Positions 44,401 to 52,174 of a stretch of DNA of 64,000 bases are shown here, one piece after another (within the stretch, counting starts at the first letter, position 1; every line of letters begins with the position of its first letter). The notes under the pieces were generated by a model, which saw only the letters and a program-made list of their open reading frames with translations, made no database searches and had not been told where the DNA came from. The DNA is taken from the NCBI GenBank assembly GCA_009664345.1, contig CP043547.1, positions 992,001 through 1,056,000 on the forward strand. Direction: 5' to 3'. The translations under genes were made by a program, and so were the position numbers. The stretch comes from Planctomycetales bacterium 10988. Lineage in GTDB: Bacteria > Planctomycetota > Planctomycetia > Pirellulales > Pb10988.

Positions 44401-44987
44401 GGCGAAACATATCCAATCCGAATCGGACGGTCGGGGTCGGGCGTGTTGGGAAACGGGGAAAGTCGTTTTCTCGGCTTAAAAGCCTCCCGTTGTCCAAAGC
44501 GGCGGTGTTCCGCAAGCAAGTCTTCTTGAGTCAGCGTCGGGTCGAATTGCATCGTATATAACAAATGATTGTGGAACTGAGGAATCGTCGGATCAAATTC
44601 CACCGCATGCCGATACTGTTCTAATGCCTCTTTGAGGTTGCCGAGTTTGATATAGGCTTCCGCCAGATTATTGGCCGCGCCAGCGTAACGCGGGGAGAGT
44701 TCAAGTGCCTTCGCGAATGCCGCTTTCGCCTCGTGAGCGTTGTCGATTTCTGCATGGGCAATCCCCAGGGCATTGTAATTGGCCGCGGAATCCGGTGCCA
44801 AAGAGATCGCACGTTGCAGCATGGCAAAAGCTTGGTCGTATTGGCGGGCCGCACTGGCGATCGAACCGAGGAGCCTCCACGCATCGGGATGATTGGGCTG
44901 TTGTTGTAAAGCTTGACGTACTAACCGTTCGGCATTCGCGTAATCTCGACTTGAAAAGCGTTGAAATGCCTCTTCCAAAACACCCAT
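41484..44987 (-). CDS. TPR, O-GlcNAc-transferase-like and MidA-like methyltransferase fusion
   Basis: 1167 residues from ATG 44987. Residues 1-145 hold about four TPRs. From about 190 to 545 a GT41 domain follows: RIGYVSPDLCYHPTVRFFLH with the catalytic-type His203, FGAPHQLVKYNKPMLETWAA with the Lys, and DAHPFSGCTTACEYLWMGVP, where the usual UDP-binding His is Cys. A proline-rich linker (about 555-670) leads to a SAM-dependent methyltransferase of MidA/DUF185 type (about 675-1000), with GERAIPHYISTNAVLAHHYS and motif I NLIEMGAGTGRLAFHLLREL. The last 70 residues are again TPR. The fusion joins glycosyl and methyl transfer in one protein. It is divergent from the TIGR03032 gene. Confidence 0.82.
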   Translation of the reverse strand: MGVLEEAFQRFSSRDYANAERLVRQALQQQPNHPDAWRLLGSIASAARQYDQAFAMLQRAISLAPDSAANYNALGIAHAEIDNAHEAKAAFAKALELSPRYAGAANNLAEAYIKLGNLKEALEQYRHAVEFDPTIPQFHNHLLYTMQFDPTLTQEDLLAEHRRFGQREAFKPRKRLSPFPNTPDPDRPIRIGYVSPDLCYHPTVRFFLHIWQQHNQEKYPFYLYGEVRRPDEVTKELADLSSGYRHTLGHSKEQVAQWIEEDQIDILVDLGGHTISNRLDVFPLRPAPVQATYPIYPYTTGLEAVDYRFSDNMLDPPDEVPPQSVEEIYRLDGCYACFSPLPGMPAPGPLPKDLAGKLTFGAPHQLVKYNKPMLETWAAILKQLPDAELLIFRSTLSDNAQQILRERLQDAGISLNQVRLKRPGPRADYLGYAQQVDLLLDAHPFSGCTTACEYLWMGVPLVSRYGNRPASRVAGSLLKTLGLEDLVAYSDEEYIEKNVALAKNDARMRELRSTLRDRFQQTLGDGATFTRKLEAAYRDIWQRWCRQQTGSPQPEPPKVSEPIPPVAPTTLDLPSSPDSIPPLTIEKPTASTPRSQAISNMPTVATKKDQAKSEGKGVLFFQDFQADPPSTSPAPPSALAKVPEFTTSSDIPQIVPENLQETTKENEYVPLSQSSLWDYQEDVYRRSGTEAWSGERAIPHYISTNAVLAHHYSLLIDSFYNEYRSKKKKGRAGPINLIEMGAGTGRLAFHLLRELETLSSYLPHHSAGYRYLLTDIGETPSFWKKNKQLQFDLEKVKSDFAEFDALEHTELKLTRSKETVSLTNQKAPFVFMANYVFDSLPADWWRVEGSTLYQGKFSGFPPRQQSPGSQQPTESWECHFEPLPEGEPAYRDDPTLSKVLESYRRELNGASFLVPIGGIQVIRRLKEQNEGPLLFLLGDKGHAQPELWEQPRQLPPIAWHGDTISMTVNFDLLARYFKEAGGSYFIPADHESVFAATMGLLNATESDYPQLAKCYRQVIDQEPVTCQLPFFSQSLPNDPTIEYLLSMWTIVRHDPQLILQHPIDNWVPSIQKANPDQKLRLLAHVEKIEDRVYATNPRELQIYPRLAQLCFSAGAPQKAIDYLKKGIELGVPDPGSSWHNLALCYQQIGQTQEAEHARQQAQQLGTT

Positions 44988-45315
44988 GATCACTCAATTT
45001 ATGTTATAAATAGTTGACGAAGCTGTGCCTTGCCAAGGAACTACAGGATCGATTTGAGATCGAAAGAACGCGAGGCACACTCGAAGAAACGGCGAGAGAA
45101 AACACTGAGCGATTCATTCCCTGTTGAAAGGAAACGCTTCTCGACGTTTTCACTTTTAACCAGATTTTTAAGTATTTCGTCGAAGTATCTGAACCATTAT
45201 CTTAACGTACCTAGCGACCTTTCCTAGTATGAAGAGAGAGGGATTCATGACTTCAATCAAACTTTCCTAGTACCAATACGCATTACAAGAAAAGTTTCCC
45301 ACAAAGGATCACGAT
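44988..45315. promoter_or_regulatory. Divergent promoter region of the glycosyltransferase and TIGR03032 genes
   Basis: A 328-base AT-rich gap between two divergent genes. A direct repeat CTTTCCTAGTA occurs at 45219-45229 and 45262-45272, 43 bases apart and about 45-95 bases before the TIGR03032 start. This could be a pair of operator half-sites. No gene is seen. Confidence 0.4.
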
Positions 45316-46428
45316 ATGGAACCACAAAAGCCTGAAAACTCACCCGCTGAGGACGCCTCCCCGGAAGAAAAGGAAGGGATGCGTGCGGTCAATTTTGAGC
45401 ATACCTCCAACTTGCCGGATGTTCTTCAGCAACTTGGCTGTTCCTTGCTGGTTTCGACGTATCAAGCAGGGAAAGTAATGGTGCTCGGCTCTCATCAAGG
45501 TCAGATGGTGATCACGTTCCATAATTTTGAGCAGGCCATGGGGATCGCCGCTCGGCCGGATAAGTTGGCGATCGGTAGCCGCCGACAAATGTGGATTCTC
45601 AAACAAGCTCACGAATTGGCTCCACATATTGCCCCGCAAGGGACTTATGATCGTTGCTTTCTAGCCCGAAAAGCCCTCTATACGGGAAGCATTCATGGGC
45701 ATGAAATGGCCTGGATCGATGAGGATCTGTGGGTCGTCAACACGCTCTTCTCTGCTATTTGCTCTCTGAATGAGGATTGCAATTTTGTCCCACGCTGGCA
45801 GCCACCCTTTATTTCTTCCTTAGCTGCGGAAGACCGTTGTCACCTCAACGGGTTTGCCTTGGTCAACAATCGGATTCGTTATGCTACCGCCATGGCGCAG
45901 ACGGATACACCGAATGGATGGCGAGAAAACAAGGCAAAGACGGGGATTTTGATGGAAGTTCCCAGCGGAAATATTGTCAGTGAAGGACTCTCCATGCCAC
46001 ACTCTCCGCGATGGCATGACAACCACCTTTGGGTACTTGATTCCGGTCGAGGAAATTTATCGATCGTCGATTCAAGCAATGGGAAACGAGACCCGGTCGT
46101 TGAACTGCCTGGCTATACGCGAGGGCTTGATTTTATCGGTCCCTATGCCGCGGTCGGCCTTTCGCAAATCCGCGAGACGAATATTTTCGGAGGGTTGCCG
46201 ATTAGCGAAAAGGGGATCGAACTCCATTGTGGGGTAACGATCGTCGATACGCGTCGAGGTGCTCCGGTGGCCGGGATTCGATTTAAAACAGGAGTCGAAG
46301 AAGTCTTCGATGTGAAGTTCCTGCCCGGCATTCATTGTCCGAAACTTGCCGGACCTTTTCCCAATATCGATAACGAGCAAGATATCTGGTACGTCCCACA
46401 TCCGAGCAAGACTCCGCCACTGCCCTAG
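45316..46428 (+). CDS. TIGR03032-family protein
   Basis: 370 residues, AAGGA before ATG. Beta-propeller-like protein without signal peptide. Family blocks: LQQLGCSLLVSTYQAGKVMV, QAMGIAARPDKLAIGSRRQM, GSIHGHEMAWIDEDLWVVNT, RCHLNGFALVNNRIRYATAM and MPHSPRWHDNHLWVLDSGRG. The family has no known function; it occurs beside TPR-glycosyltransferase genes in planctomycetes, cyanobacteria and proteobacteria. Its position divergent to two OGT-like genes agrees with that and suggests a role in recognising or making the modified product. It ends before a strong terminator. Confidence 0.85.
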   Translation: MEPQKPENSPAEDASPEEKEGMRAVNFEHTSNLPDVLQQLGCSLLVSTYQAGKVMVLGSHQGQMVITFHNFEQAMGIAARPDKLAIGSRRQMWILKQAHELAPHIAPQGTYDRCFLARKALYTGSIHGHEMAWIDEDLWVVNTLFSAICSLNEDCNFVPRWQPPFISSLAAEDRCHLNGFALVNNRIRYATAMAQTDTPNGWRENKAKTGILMEVPSGNIVSEGLSMPHSPRWHDNHLWVLDSGRGNLSIVDSSNGKRDPVVELPGYTRGLDFIGPYAAVGLSQIRETNIFGGLPISEKGIELHCGVTIVDTRRGAPVAGIRFKTGVEEVFDVKFLPGIHCPKLAGPFPNIDNEQDIWYVPHPSKTPPLP

Positions 46429-46436
46429 TTGAAATT

Positions 46437-46450
46437 AAAAAGTAGTTTTT
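46437..46450. repeat. AAAAAGTAGTTTTT near-palindrome
   Basis: One copy of the recurrent A5-GT-NN-T5 motif, 8 bases after the TIGR03032 stop and directly before the terminator hairpin. Another copy (AAAAAGTGATTTTT) follows at 46501-46514, so the hairpin is bracketed by two of them. Confidence 0.6.
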
Positions 46451-46453
46451 ACT

Positions 46454-46494
46454 AAAAGAGCGAACCTTGTATTAACAGCAGGGTTCGCTCTTTT
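46454..46494. terminator. Bidirectional terminator between TIGR03032 gene and sulfatase
   Basis: AAAAGAGCGAACC and GGTTCGCTCTTTT form a 13-base stem around a loop of about 15 bases. A- and T-runs at both ends suit termination in both directions between the convergent genes. Confidence 0.9.
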
Positions 46495-46527
46495 CTATTT
46501 AAAAAGTGATTTTTGCTTTCTGGCGAC

Positions 46528-48003
46528 TTAATTTTCAGAAAGTTCATAAGGGTCGTCGAGGCGTTGCATCTCTTGTTTGAGCAAGGCTTGCAACTCTTTC
46601 TTCTTCGCCGCGTACGACTCGTCTTCAGCCAAATCGACTTGCTCTTCCGTCGGATCAATGCCAAGGAACGATTTTACACGCTTGCGATGATGTTGCGAAA
46701 GAAACTCGGAAGGATTGTCATTCAAATTGAAGAGTTGAGTTTCGCGAACCTTGCCATCGAGAACATCATACTCAATCAGTTTCCATCCATCTGTTTTTAC
46801 GGAGCGAATGCCGGGCTTGGTTCCTCCACAATAAACCCCGTACAGGACGTCGCGAATACGATCTTTCTTTCCTTGCAAGACAGGAAGAAAACTCTTTCCT
46901 TCGGCAGTGGATGGGGGTTCGATGCCTGCGATATCGCACAGAGTCGGCAAAACATCGAGCAAATAAATATAACCCGAGGCCTCGCTACCAGCTTCAATCC
47001 CCGGCCCGCGAACAATCATCGGGACACGCCAAGTATGCTCATAAAGATTCTGCTTCCCCATCAGCCCGTGCCGCCCAACGGCAATGCCATGGTCCGAGGT
47101 AAAGAAGATGTAAGTATTGTCGAGTTCGCCCATCGATTCAAGTTGATCCAGCACGCGACCGATTTGGCGATCAATATTTTCGATGCAGGCAAACTCGCGA
47201 CCTCGTTCGTTGCGTATAGTTAACGGCTCGCGATTTTTCTTCACGCCTTGCACTTGTTCCTCGTCGCGTAGGCCCGGATGCCCGTGATGGAAGGGATGTT
47301 CAGGAAGATAATTATTCGGCAGCGATGGCATGTTTGGATTCGGCTCCGCCGGGGGGCCGTTGTTGTCTGCTCCGTATTTCTCTGCCAATTCCGGCGTTGC
47401 ATAGCGGGGATCGTGGGGATGTGAGAAGCCAAAATAGATCAAGAATGGGTCTTTCGCTTCGGAGGCCGCTCGCTCTTTCAGATAGTCCATTACCTGATCG
47501 CCATGCCATTTACTTCCCTCTTCTTCCGTTCCCATTCGCATGGTTGAGATTTTGCTAACTTGGAACAGATCATTGGCTTCTTTAAAGCTATTCTCCCGTT
47601 TGCAAGTCCGAAAAGTAGCATAACCAGCTTTGTTAAAAACGGCCGGCATGCTCAGTTCGGCGGCCTCTTGACGAAAGGATTTCGGTTGCTTAATGCCTGG
47701 CCCTTTGGTCCCAGGGAGATGCCAAACGGTACGCCCAGTCATGATCATCGTTCGCGATGGAGTACAGACGGCACCCGACCAAGAACCCATGTGATGGGCA
47801 TCATGGAGGATCATCCCTTCCGCAGCCAAACGGTCGAGATTGGGCGTCTCGCACTCGGTCTCAAAGTAGGCATTGAGCGTTTCTTGGGATTGATCATCAG
47901 TCAGAATGAACAAGATATTGGGACGATCCTCAGCAGACCACACCACCGGAGTGTAGACAAGAAGAAAGGATAATCCTAAAAGTACTTTTTTGGTTGGTGT
48001 CAT
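46528..48003 (-). CDS. Secreted sulfatase
   Basis: 491 residues from ATG 48003; the open frame has one codon more. Signal peptide about 1-23. NILFILTDDQSQETLNAYFE holds Asp36-Asp37, and CTPSR begins at Cys80, followed by TMIMTGRTVWHLPG. HDPRYATPELAEKYG and YIFFTSDHGIAVGRHGLMGK follow, the latter with the later metal ligands and the lysine loop. The style agrees with choline-sulfatase/iduronate-2-sulfatase-like bacterial enzymes. It is the last gene of the six-gene minus-strand cluster. An AAAAGTACTTTTTT palindrome lies in the signal-peptide codons at 47978-47991. Confidence 0.92.
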   Translation of the reverse strand: MTPTKKVLLGLSFLLVYTPVVWSAEDRPNILFILTDDQSQETLNAYFETECETPNLDRLAAEGMILHDAHHMGSWSGAVCTPSRTMIMTGRTVWHLPGTKGPGIKQPKSFRQEAAELSMPAVFNKAGYATFRTCKRENSFKEANDLFQVSKISTMRMGTEEEGSKWHGDQVMDYLKERAASEAKDPFLIYFGFSHPHDPRYATPELAEKYGADNNGPPAEPNPNMPSLPNNYLPEHPFHHGHPGLRDEEQVQGVKKNREPLTIRNERGREFACIENIDRQIGRVLDQLESMGELDNTYIFFTSDHGIAVGRHGLMGKQNLYEHTWRVPMIVRGPGIEAGSEASGYIYLLDVLPTLCDIAGIEPPSTAEGKSFLPVLQGKKDRIRDVLYGVYCGGTKPGIRSVKTDGWKLIEYDVLDGKVRETQLFNLNDNPSEFLSQHHRKRVKSFLGIDPTEEQVDLAEDESYAAKKKELQALLKQEMQRLDDPYELSEN

Positions 48004-48083
48004 CAATAATCTTTCTTGATAGGAGCTAACGATTCGTTCGATTTATAAAAAGTGTTTTTTGTATTCTGTCGATTTCGTTCCAC

Positions 48084-49511
48084 TTAAGACTTTTTCTTCT
48101 GTTTCTTATTGTTTCGTTGTTGATGAATTCCGGCACGGACACCCTGCTCGAGGTTGAACTGAAATTCATTCTTTTGCGCTGAACCAGGTCGACTTCGACC
48201 GGAATTGATGAGGTCGTTCATCTCTGTTTCCATCTCCGCAATTTGCTGTTGTTGCTCATCGAACAGGTCCTGCGTTTCACTCAAATCGCGGCGAAGGTTA
48301 AACAATACCCGAGTTTTATCGGCATGAAAAATCAACTTCCATTTCCCTCGGCGGATGGCGAGATCCCCATACAAAGATTGATGGACCGTAGAGGTTCGCT
48401 TGCTTTTCCCAACCGTTCCTTGGAGCAATGGCAAGAAGCTAAAGCTGTCCTCCGCACTTCCATCAGGTAGGTCCGCACCGACGATCTCCGCGGCTGTCGC
48501 AAAGAGGTCATTGAGACATACCGTCTGGTCGTTGATCGAACCAGGCTCGACTTTCCCAGGCCAACGAACCACGAAGGGAACGCGATGGCCCCCTTCATAG
48601 ATACTTCGCTTGGCCTCGCGGAGAGGAGGATAAGGGCGCCCTTCCGCTCCATTGTCACTGGTGGCAATGACAAGCGTGTTTTCCCGCACTCCGTTCTTTT
48701 CAAGCGTTTCGAGCAATTGCCCCAGCATCCAATCCCCATAATAGACCCAGTCTCCGTATTTCGGGTCTTTCTTGACAAGGTCCTTAGCACCGCTTTTTCC
48801 CTGAAAGGATTCCGGCGGCACCACCGGAGTATGCGGAGGACACATGGGAAAATACATAAAAAACGGTTTTTGACTTTGGGATTGTTGCTCCAACCATTCG
48901 ACGGCTTTCTTGATCATCAAAGGTTGGTTGTCGATGGCTTCGACATGCTGTACAACGCGATCTTGTTCCAGAACCGTGAAAATATTTCGAGCATGCGTAA
49001 AGCCGTAGAAATAGTCAAAACCGAGAGCATTCGGACCGTCCGTGAACTTGGCTCCGAGCGGCACCTTCTTTTCGTTTCCAGGTTTTCCATCGACCCAGTT
49101 CAAGCCAAGGTGCCACTTCCCGATGCAGGATGTACTGTAGCCTTCCTGCTGGAGCATCTTCGCCACGGTCAATCGGTCGGTGGGAATAATCGGGGGTGAA
49201 TAGGTCGTGCAAACACCAAACTGCCCGATTCGCCACGGATAGCGACCGGTCAAAACTCCGTAACGAGTAGGCGTACAAACTGCCGACGCGGAATGTGCAT
49301 CGGTGAATCGTATTCCCTCGGCGACGAGCCGGTCGAGGTTTGGAAGCTGAAATTGACTCTCTCCCCGATACGATGGAGGTTGGCCGTAGCCTAGATCATC
49401 GAAGAGGACGAAAAGTATATTTGGACGTTCCTCGGCTTGGAGTCCCTTCGAACTCTCTGGCAAGAAGGCCGCGATGACGAGGACGAAGAGAACGATCTGT
49501 TGCCAGCGCAT
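48084..49511 (-). CDS. Secreted sulfatase, arylsulfatase A-like
   Basis: 475 residues, AAGGAGG seven bases before ATG. Signal peptide about 1-26. NILFVLFDDLGYGQPPSYRG holds Asp38-Asp39, CTPTR starts at Cys79 (then YGVLTGRYPWR), CIGKWHLGLNW carries the conserved Lys and His, and IATSDNGAEGRPYPP the second metal pair. The C-terminus is lysine-rich (NNKKQKKKS). It resembles arylsulfatase A / GalN-6-sulfatase-type enzymes. It lies 44 bases after the next upstream sulfatase, so the pair is surely co-transcribed. Confidence 0.92.
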   Translation of the reverse strand: MRWQQIVLFVLVIAAFLPESSKGLQAEERPNILFVLFDDLGYGQPPSYRGESQFQLPNLDRLVAEGIRFTDAHSASAVCTPTRYGVLTGRYPWRIGQFGVCTTYSPPIIPTDRLTVAKMLQQEGYSTSCIGKWHLGLNWVDGKPGNEKKVPLGAKFTDGPNALGFDYFYGFTHARNIFTVLEQDRVVQHVEAIDNQPLMIKKAVEWLEQQSQSQKPFFMYFPMCPPHTPVVPPESFQGKSGAKDLVKKDPKYGDWVYYGDWMLGQLLETLEKNGVRENTLVIATSDNGAEGRPYPPLREAKRSIYEGGHRVPFVVRWPGKVEPGSINDQTVCLNDLFATAAEIVGADLPDGSAEDSFSFLPLLQGTVGKSKRTSTVHQSLYGDLAIRRGKWKLIFHADKTRVLFNLRRDLSETQDLFDEQQQQIAEMETEMNDLINSGRSRPGSAQKNEFQFNLEQGVRAGIHQQRNNKKQKKKS

Positions 49512-49554
49512 AGCAGGCCTCCTTGTTCAGATTTGAGTTGTAAGCCTTCGGTGA

Positions 49555-51102
49555 TTATTGGGAATCCTGCTGATACGGCATCTTGGTTTCGCGACGAACT
49601 ACGGTCATGTGAGGAAGCTTGAGAGGCGGCTCCCAGGCAGGGATGCCCCGCTCCTCTTTTTGCTTGTTGTAACGAACCACTTGTGGATGGACCTCGGAGT
49701 AAGGAACATCTTCGTTGACCATCAGCGGCAAAGTCGACTCCCACCACTTGTCGTATTGCCGTTGTAAACGCTTGACGACATTGGGAAACTCCGAGGCGAC
49801 ATCGTGTTCTTCATAAGGATCATGAGCGATGTCATACAACTCGGTATGGTTCACCAGACGCCATCGTTGCGTACGAACGCCGCAGACACGGTGCTTAAGG
49901 GTGTTCGGGTCTTCTCCTTTTTCCCAACGTCCGCGATGGATGAAGAGCAGCCGGTCTTTCCACTTCGCCTTGGGATTTTCCAAGAGCGGCAAAAGCGAAC
50001 GGCCTTCTACCTCTTGGATGTCATCCGGGATTTCGATCCCGGCGAGATCGCAAAAGGTGGGGAAGAGATCGAGGTGAGCGGTGAGCTTAGGGATGTCTTT
50101 CCCTTCTTTGAGAACACTATCCCAACGCCAGAACGCCGGGACATGCGTTCCACCTTCGTATGGAGAACCTTTCCCAGACTTGAAGCCGGTGGTGAAGATT
50201 TTCACTCGCTCACCATTCTTTCGGGCACGAAGTCCCGCTTGACCGTTATCCGTCATAAAGATGACCAGGGTGTCTTCCCAGATATTCCACTCATCGAATT
50301 TCTGCATCAACAGTCCCATATTGTCGTCGATATTTTCGATCATGCCATAACGACCGGCGGTGTCCTCGTCGTAGCCCATTGCTAAAAAGCGCTCTTTGTA
50401 AGCAGCATCAGCAATCATCGGACCATGAGGGGCATTCGTGCTGATGTAAGCAAAAAAGTGCTTTTTGGATTCTTGCTGCTCACTAATCCAGCCTAACGCG
50501 GCTTCAAAGAAGAGGTCTGTACAAAAGCCCTTGGTCTTGACGATGGTGTCATTGTGAAGAATCGCCGGGTCGAAGTAGTTGTCGGGTTGATTGGGAGGGA
50601 AGTCCGCACAACTTCCTTCGTACGATTGGCCGATTCCGCCTGCTCCGTGAATGAAGACTTCGCCGAAACCTCGATTGTAAGGCTGGTATTCATCTTCATC
50701 GCCGAGATGCCATTTGCCAAAAATTCCGGTTTGATAGCCGTTTTTCTGGAGAAGTTGCGGCAAAGTGGTCGTGCTGAGGGCCATTCGCTCACGCTCTTTA
50801 ATCGTGTGTGTGATCCCATTTTTGAATTCATGCCGACCGCTCATGATCGCCGAACGGGTCGGGGCACAAGTCGGGCTGACATGGAAATCGGTGAATCGCG
50901 TCGATTTTTCATAGAAGCGATCAAGGTGCGGCGTTTGTAAGACGGGATTTCCCATGCAAGCCAAATCGCCAAGGCCCTGGTCGTCGGTCATGACTAAAAC
51001 GATATTGGGTCGAGAGCCTTCAAGGGATTCCGCTTGGGCAACGGTAGCCATCAAAGCCGCGCTACAAACGCTAACGGCAAATAGTAGAGAACGGGATAAC
51101 AT
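49555..51102 (-). CDS. Secreted sulfatase
   Basis: 515 residues, AGGAG seven bases before ATG. Signal peptide about 1-24. NIVLVMTDDQGLGDLACMGN carries Asp40-Asp41, CAPTR begins at Cys79, GIFGKWHLGDEDEYQPYNRG and LVIFMTDNGQAG follow. The C-terminal third (RTQRWRLVNHTELYDIAHDP, KWWESTLPLMVNED) is typical of bacterial sulfatases of arylsulfatase type with a W-W-type closing segment. It lies only 23 bases after the esterase stop, with the same ribosome-site quality, so the two are probably made together. Confidence 0.92.
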   Translation of the reverse strand: MLSRSLLFAVSVCSAALMATVAQAESLEGSRPNIVLVMTDDQGLGDLACMGNPVLQTPHLDRFYEKSTRFTDFHVSPTCAPTRSAIMSGRHEFKNGITHTIKERERMALSTTTLPQLLQKNGYQTGIFGKWHLGDEDEYQPYNRGFGEVFIHGAGGIGQSYEGSCADFPPNQPDNYFDPAILHNDTIVKTKGFCTDLFFEAALGWISEQQESKKHFFAYISTNAPHGPMIADAAYKERFLAMGYDEDTAGRYGMIENIDDNMGLLMQKFDEWNIWEDTLVIFMTDNGQAGLRARKNGERVKIFTTGFKSGKGSPYEGGTHVPAFWRWDSVLKEGKDIPKLTAHLDLFPTFCDLAGIEIPDDIQEVEGRSLLPLLENPKAKWKDRLLFIHRGRWEKGEDPNTLKHRVCGVRTQRWRLVNHTELYDIAHDPYEEHDVASEFPNVVKRLQRQYDKWWESTLPLMVNEDVPYSEVHPQVVRYNKQKEERGIPAWEPPLKLPHMTVVRRETKMPYQQDSQ

Positions 51103-51125
51103 AAAATTCTCCTACGTTTCTGGGA

Positions 51126-52136
51126 TTACGGGGTGTGCGGAAGATTGAGTGCATGGCGAAGGAAGCGATCGGTGGTTTCATTGGTGACGGTATACCACGG
51201 TTCACGGTGCCAACTCCCATGAAGCGTGCCGGTAAGCAGCAGCCTTTCGCAGAGAACTCCATGTTTCTTTAGCTTTTTCTCCATCGCTTCGAACTGGTCA
51301 GCGTTGTTTTCTCCGATCAAGAGCATCGGTGGAGTTTTCTTCGATGCCCAATGTAAGGGTGAGAAGTCCCGATATACTTCAGGCATCTCATCGTAAGAGC
51401 CACCTAGAAAAAGTTGATAGCCGGAGTTCTTCCGACGAGATCCTTCGATCGCTTTTTGATTCGTCGTGTCGGTCGGTCCGGCAACGATGACAGCAGCTTG
51501 AACTTGGCAAGAGACATCCGTGGTTTGATCACGAGGGGCATCTGGATGCGAGGCCTTGGCAGCCAACAGGGCGGCAAGATGAGCACCGGCGGAGCCTCCG
51601 AAAAGGGCGATTTTCTGCGGGTCAAGATGATATTTGTCCGCGTTGCGACGTAGCCAGCGAATGGCTTCTTCACAATCGTTCAATCCGGCGGGGAAGCGTG
51701 CCTCGCCTGCCAAACGATAATTAATGTTGGCAACAACATATCCATGATTGGCGAACCAAACGGCTTGAACGCGGAATTTTTCTTTATCCCCATTCACCCA
51801 GCCACCACCATGGATGATGACTAAACAGGGGCGTTTCGCGGTCGAATCCTCATGGGTATAGAGGTCAAGCTTCACGGCCCGATCACCACGTTTGACAAAA
51901 GTCACATCCTTCTGCTCCTTAATCCCCTCCTTGAGGGAAACTTCAGGGTCTTTGATTTCGAACCCCATCGGCTTGAGCCGTTCTCCTAATTCTCGAAAGT
52001 TTTTAGGAGGTTTGCCTTCGAAGTTGGGAGGCAGCTTCTGAGCGAAGTTAGAACTTGATAAAAAGCCGAGTGTTACCATCGGCAAGAAAAACATCAAAAG
52101 CGCTTTTGATGAATAGGGAAGTCGATTTCTTCTCAT
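51126..52136 (-). CDS. Secreted alpha/beta hydrolase, BD-FAE-like esterase
   Basis: 336 residues with a signal peptide (about 9-30) and a short spacer (FEGKPPKNFRELGERLKPMG). LVIIHGGGWVNGDKEKFRVQ gives the HGGGW oxyanion motif, IALFGGSAGAHLAALLAAKA the nucleophile Ser, and GTLHGSWHREPWYTV the His. It is the same type as 14094-15059, and both stand in sulfatase clusters. The enzyme probably removes ester groups from polysaccharides so that sulfatases or other enzymes can act. It lies 39 bases after the ThuA gene. Confidence 0.88.
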   Translation of the reverse strand: MRRNRLPYSSKALLMFFLPMVTLGFLSSSNFAQKLPPNFEGKPPKNFRELGERLKPMGFEIKDPEVSLKEGIKEQKDVTFVKRGDRAVKLDLYTHEDSTAKRPCLVIIHGGGWVNGDKEKFRVQAVWFANHGYVVANINYRLAGEARFPAGLNDCEEAIRWLRRNADKYHLDPQKIALFGGSAGAHLAALLAAKASHPDAPRDQTTDVSCQVQAAVIVAGPTDTTNQKAIEGSRRKNSGYQLFLGGSYDEMPEVYRDFSPLHWASKKTPPMLLIGENNADQFEAMEKKLKKHGVLCERLLLTGTLHGSWHREPWYTVTNETTDRFLRHALNLPHTP

Positions 52137-52174
52137 GGGAGCTACTCGTGTTAGGGGGTTGATGAGGAAGGAGG

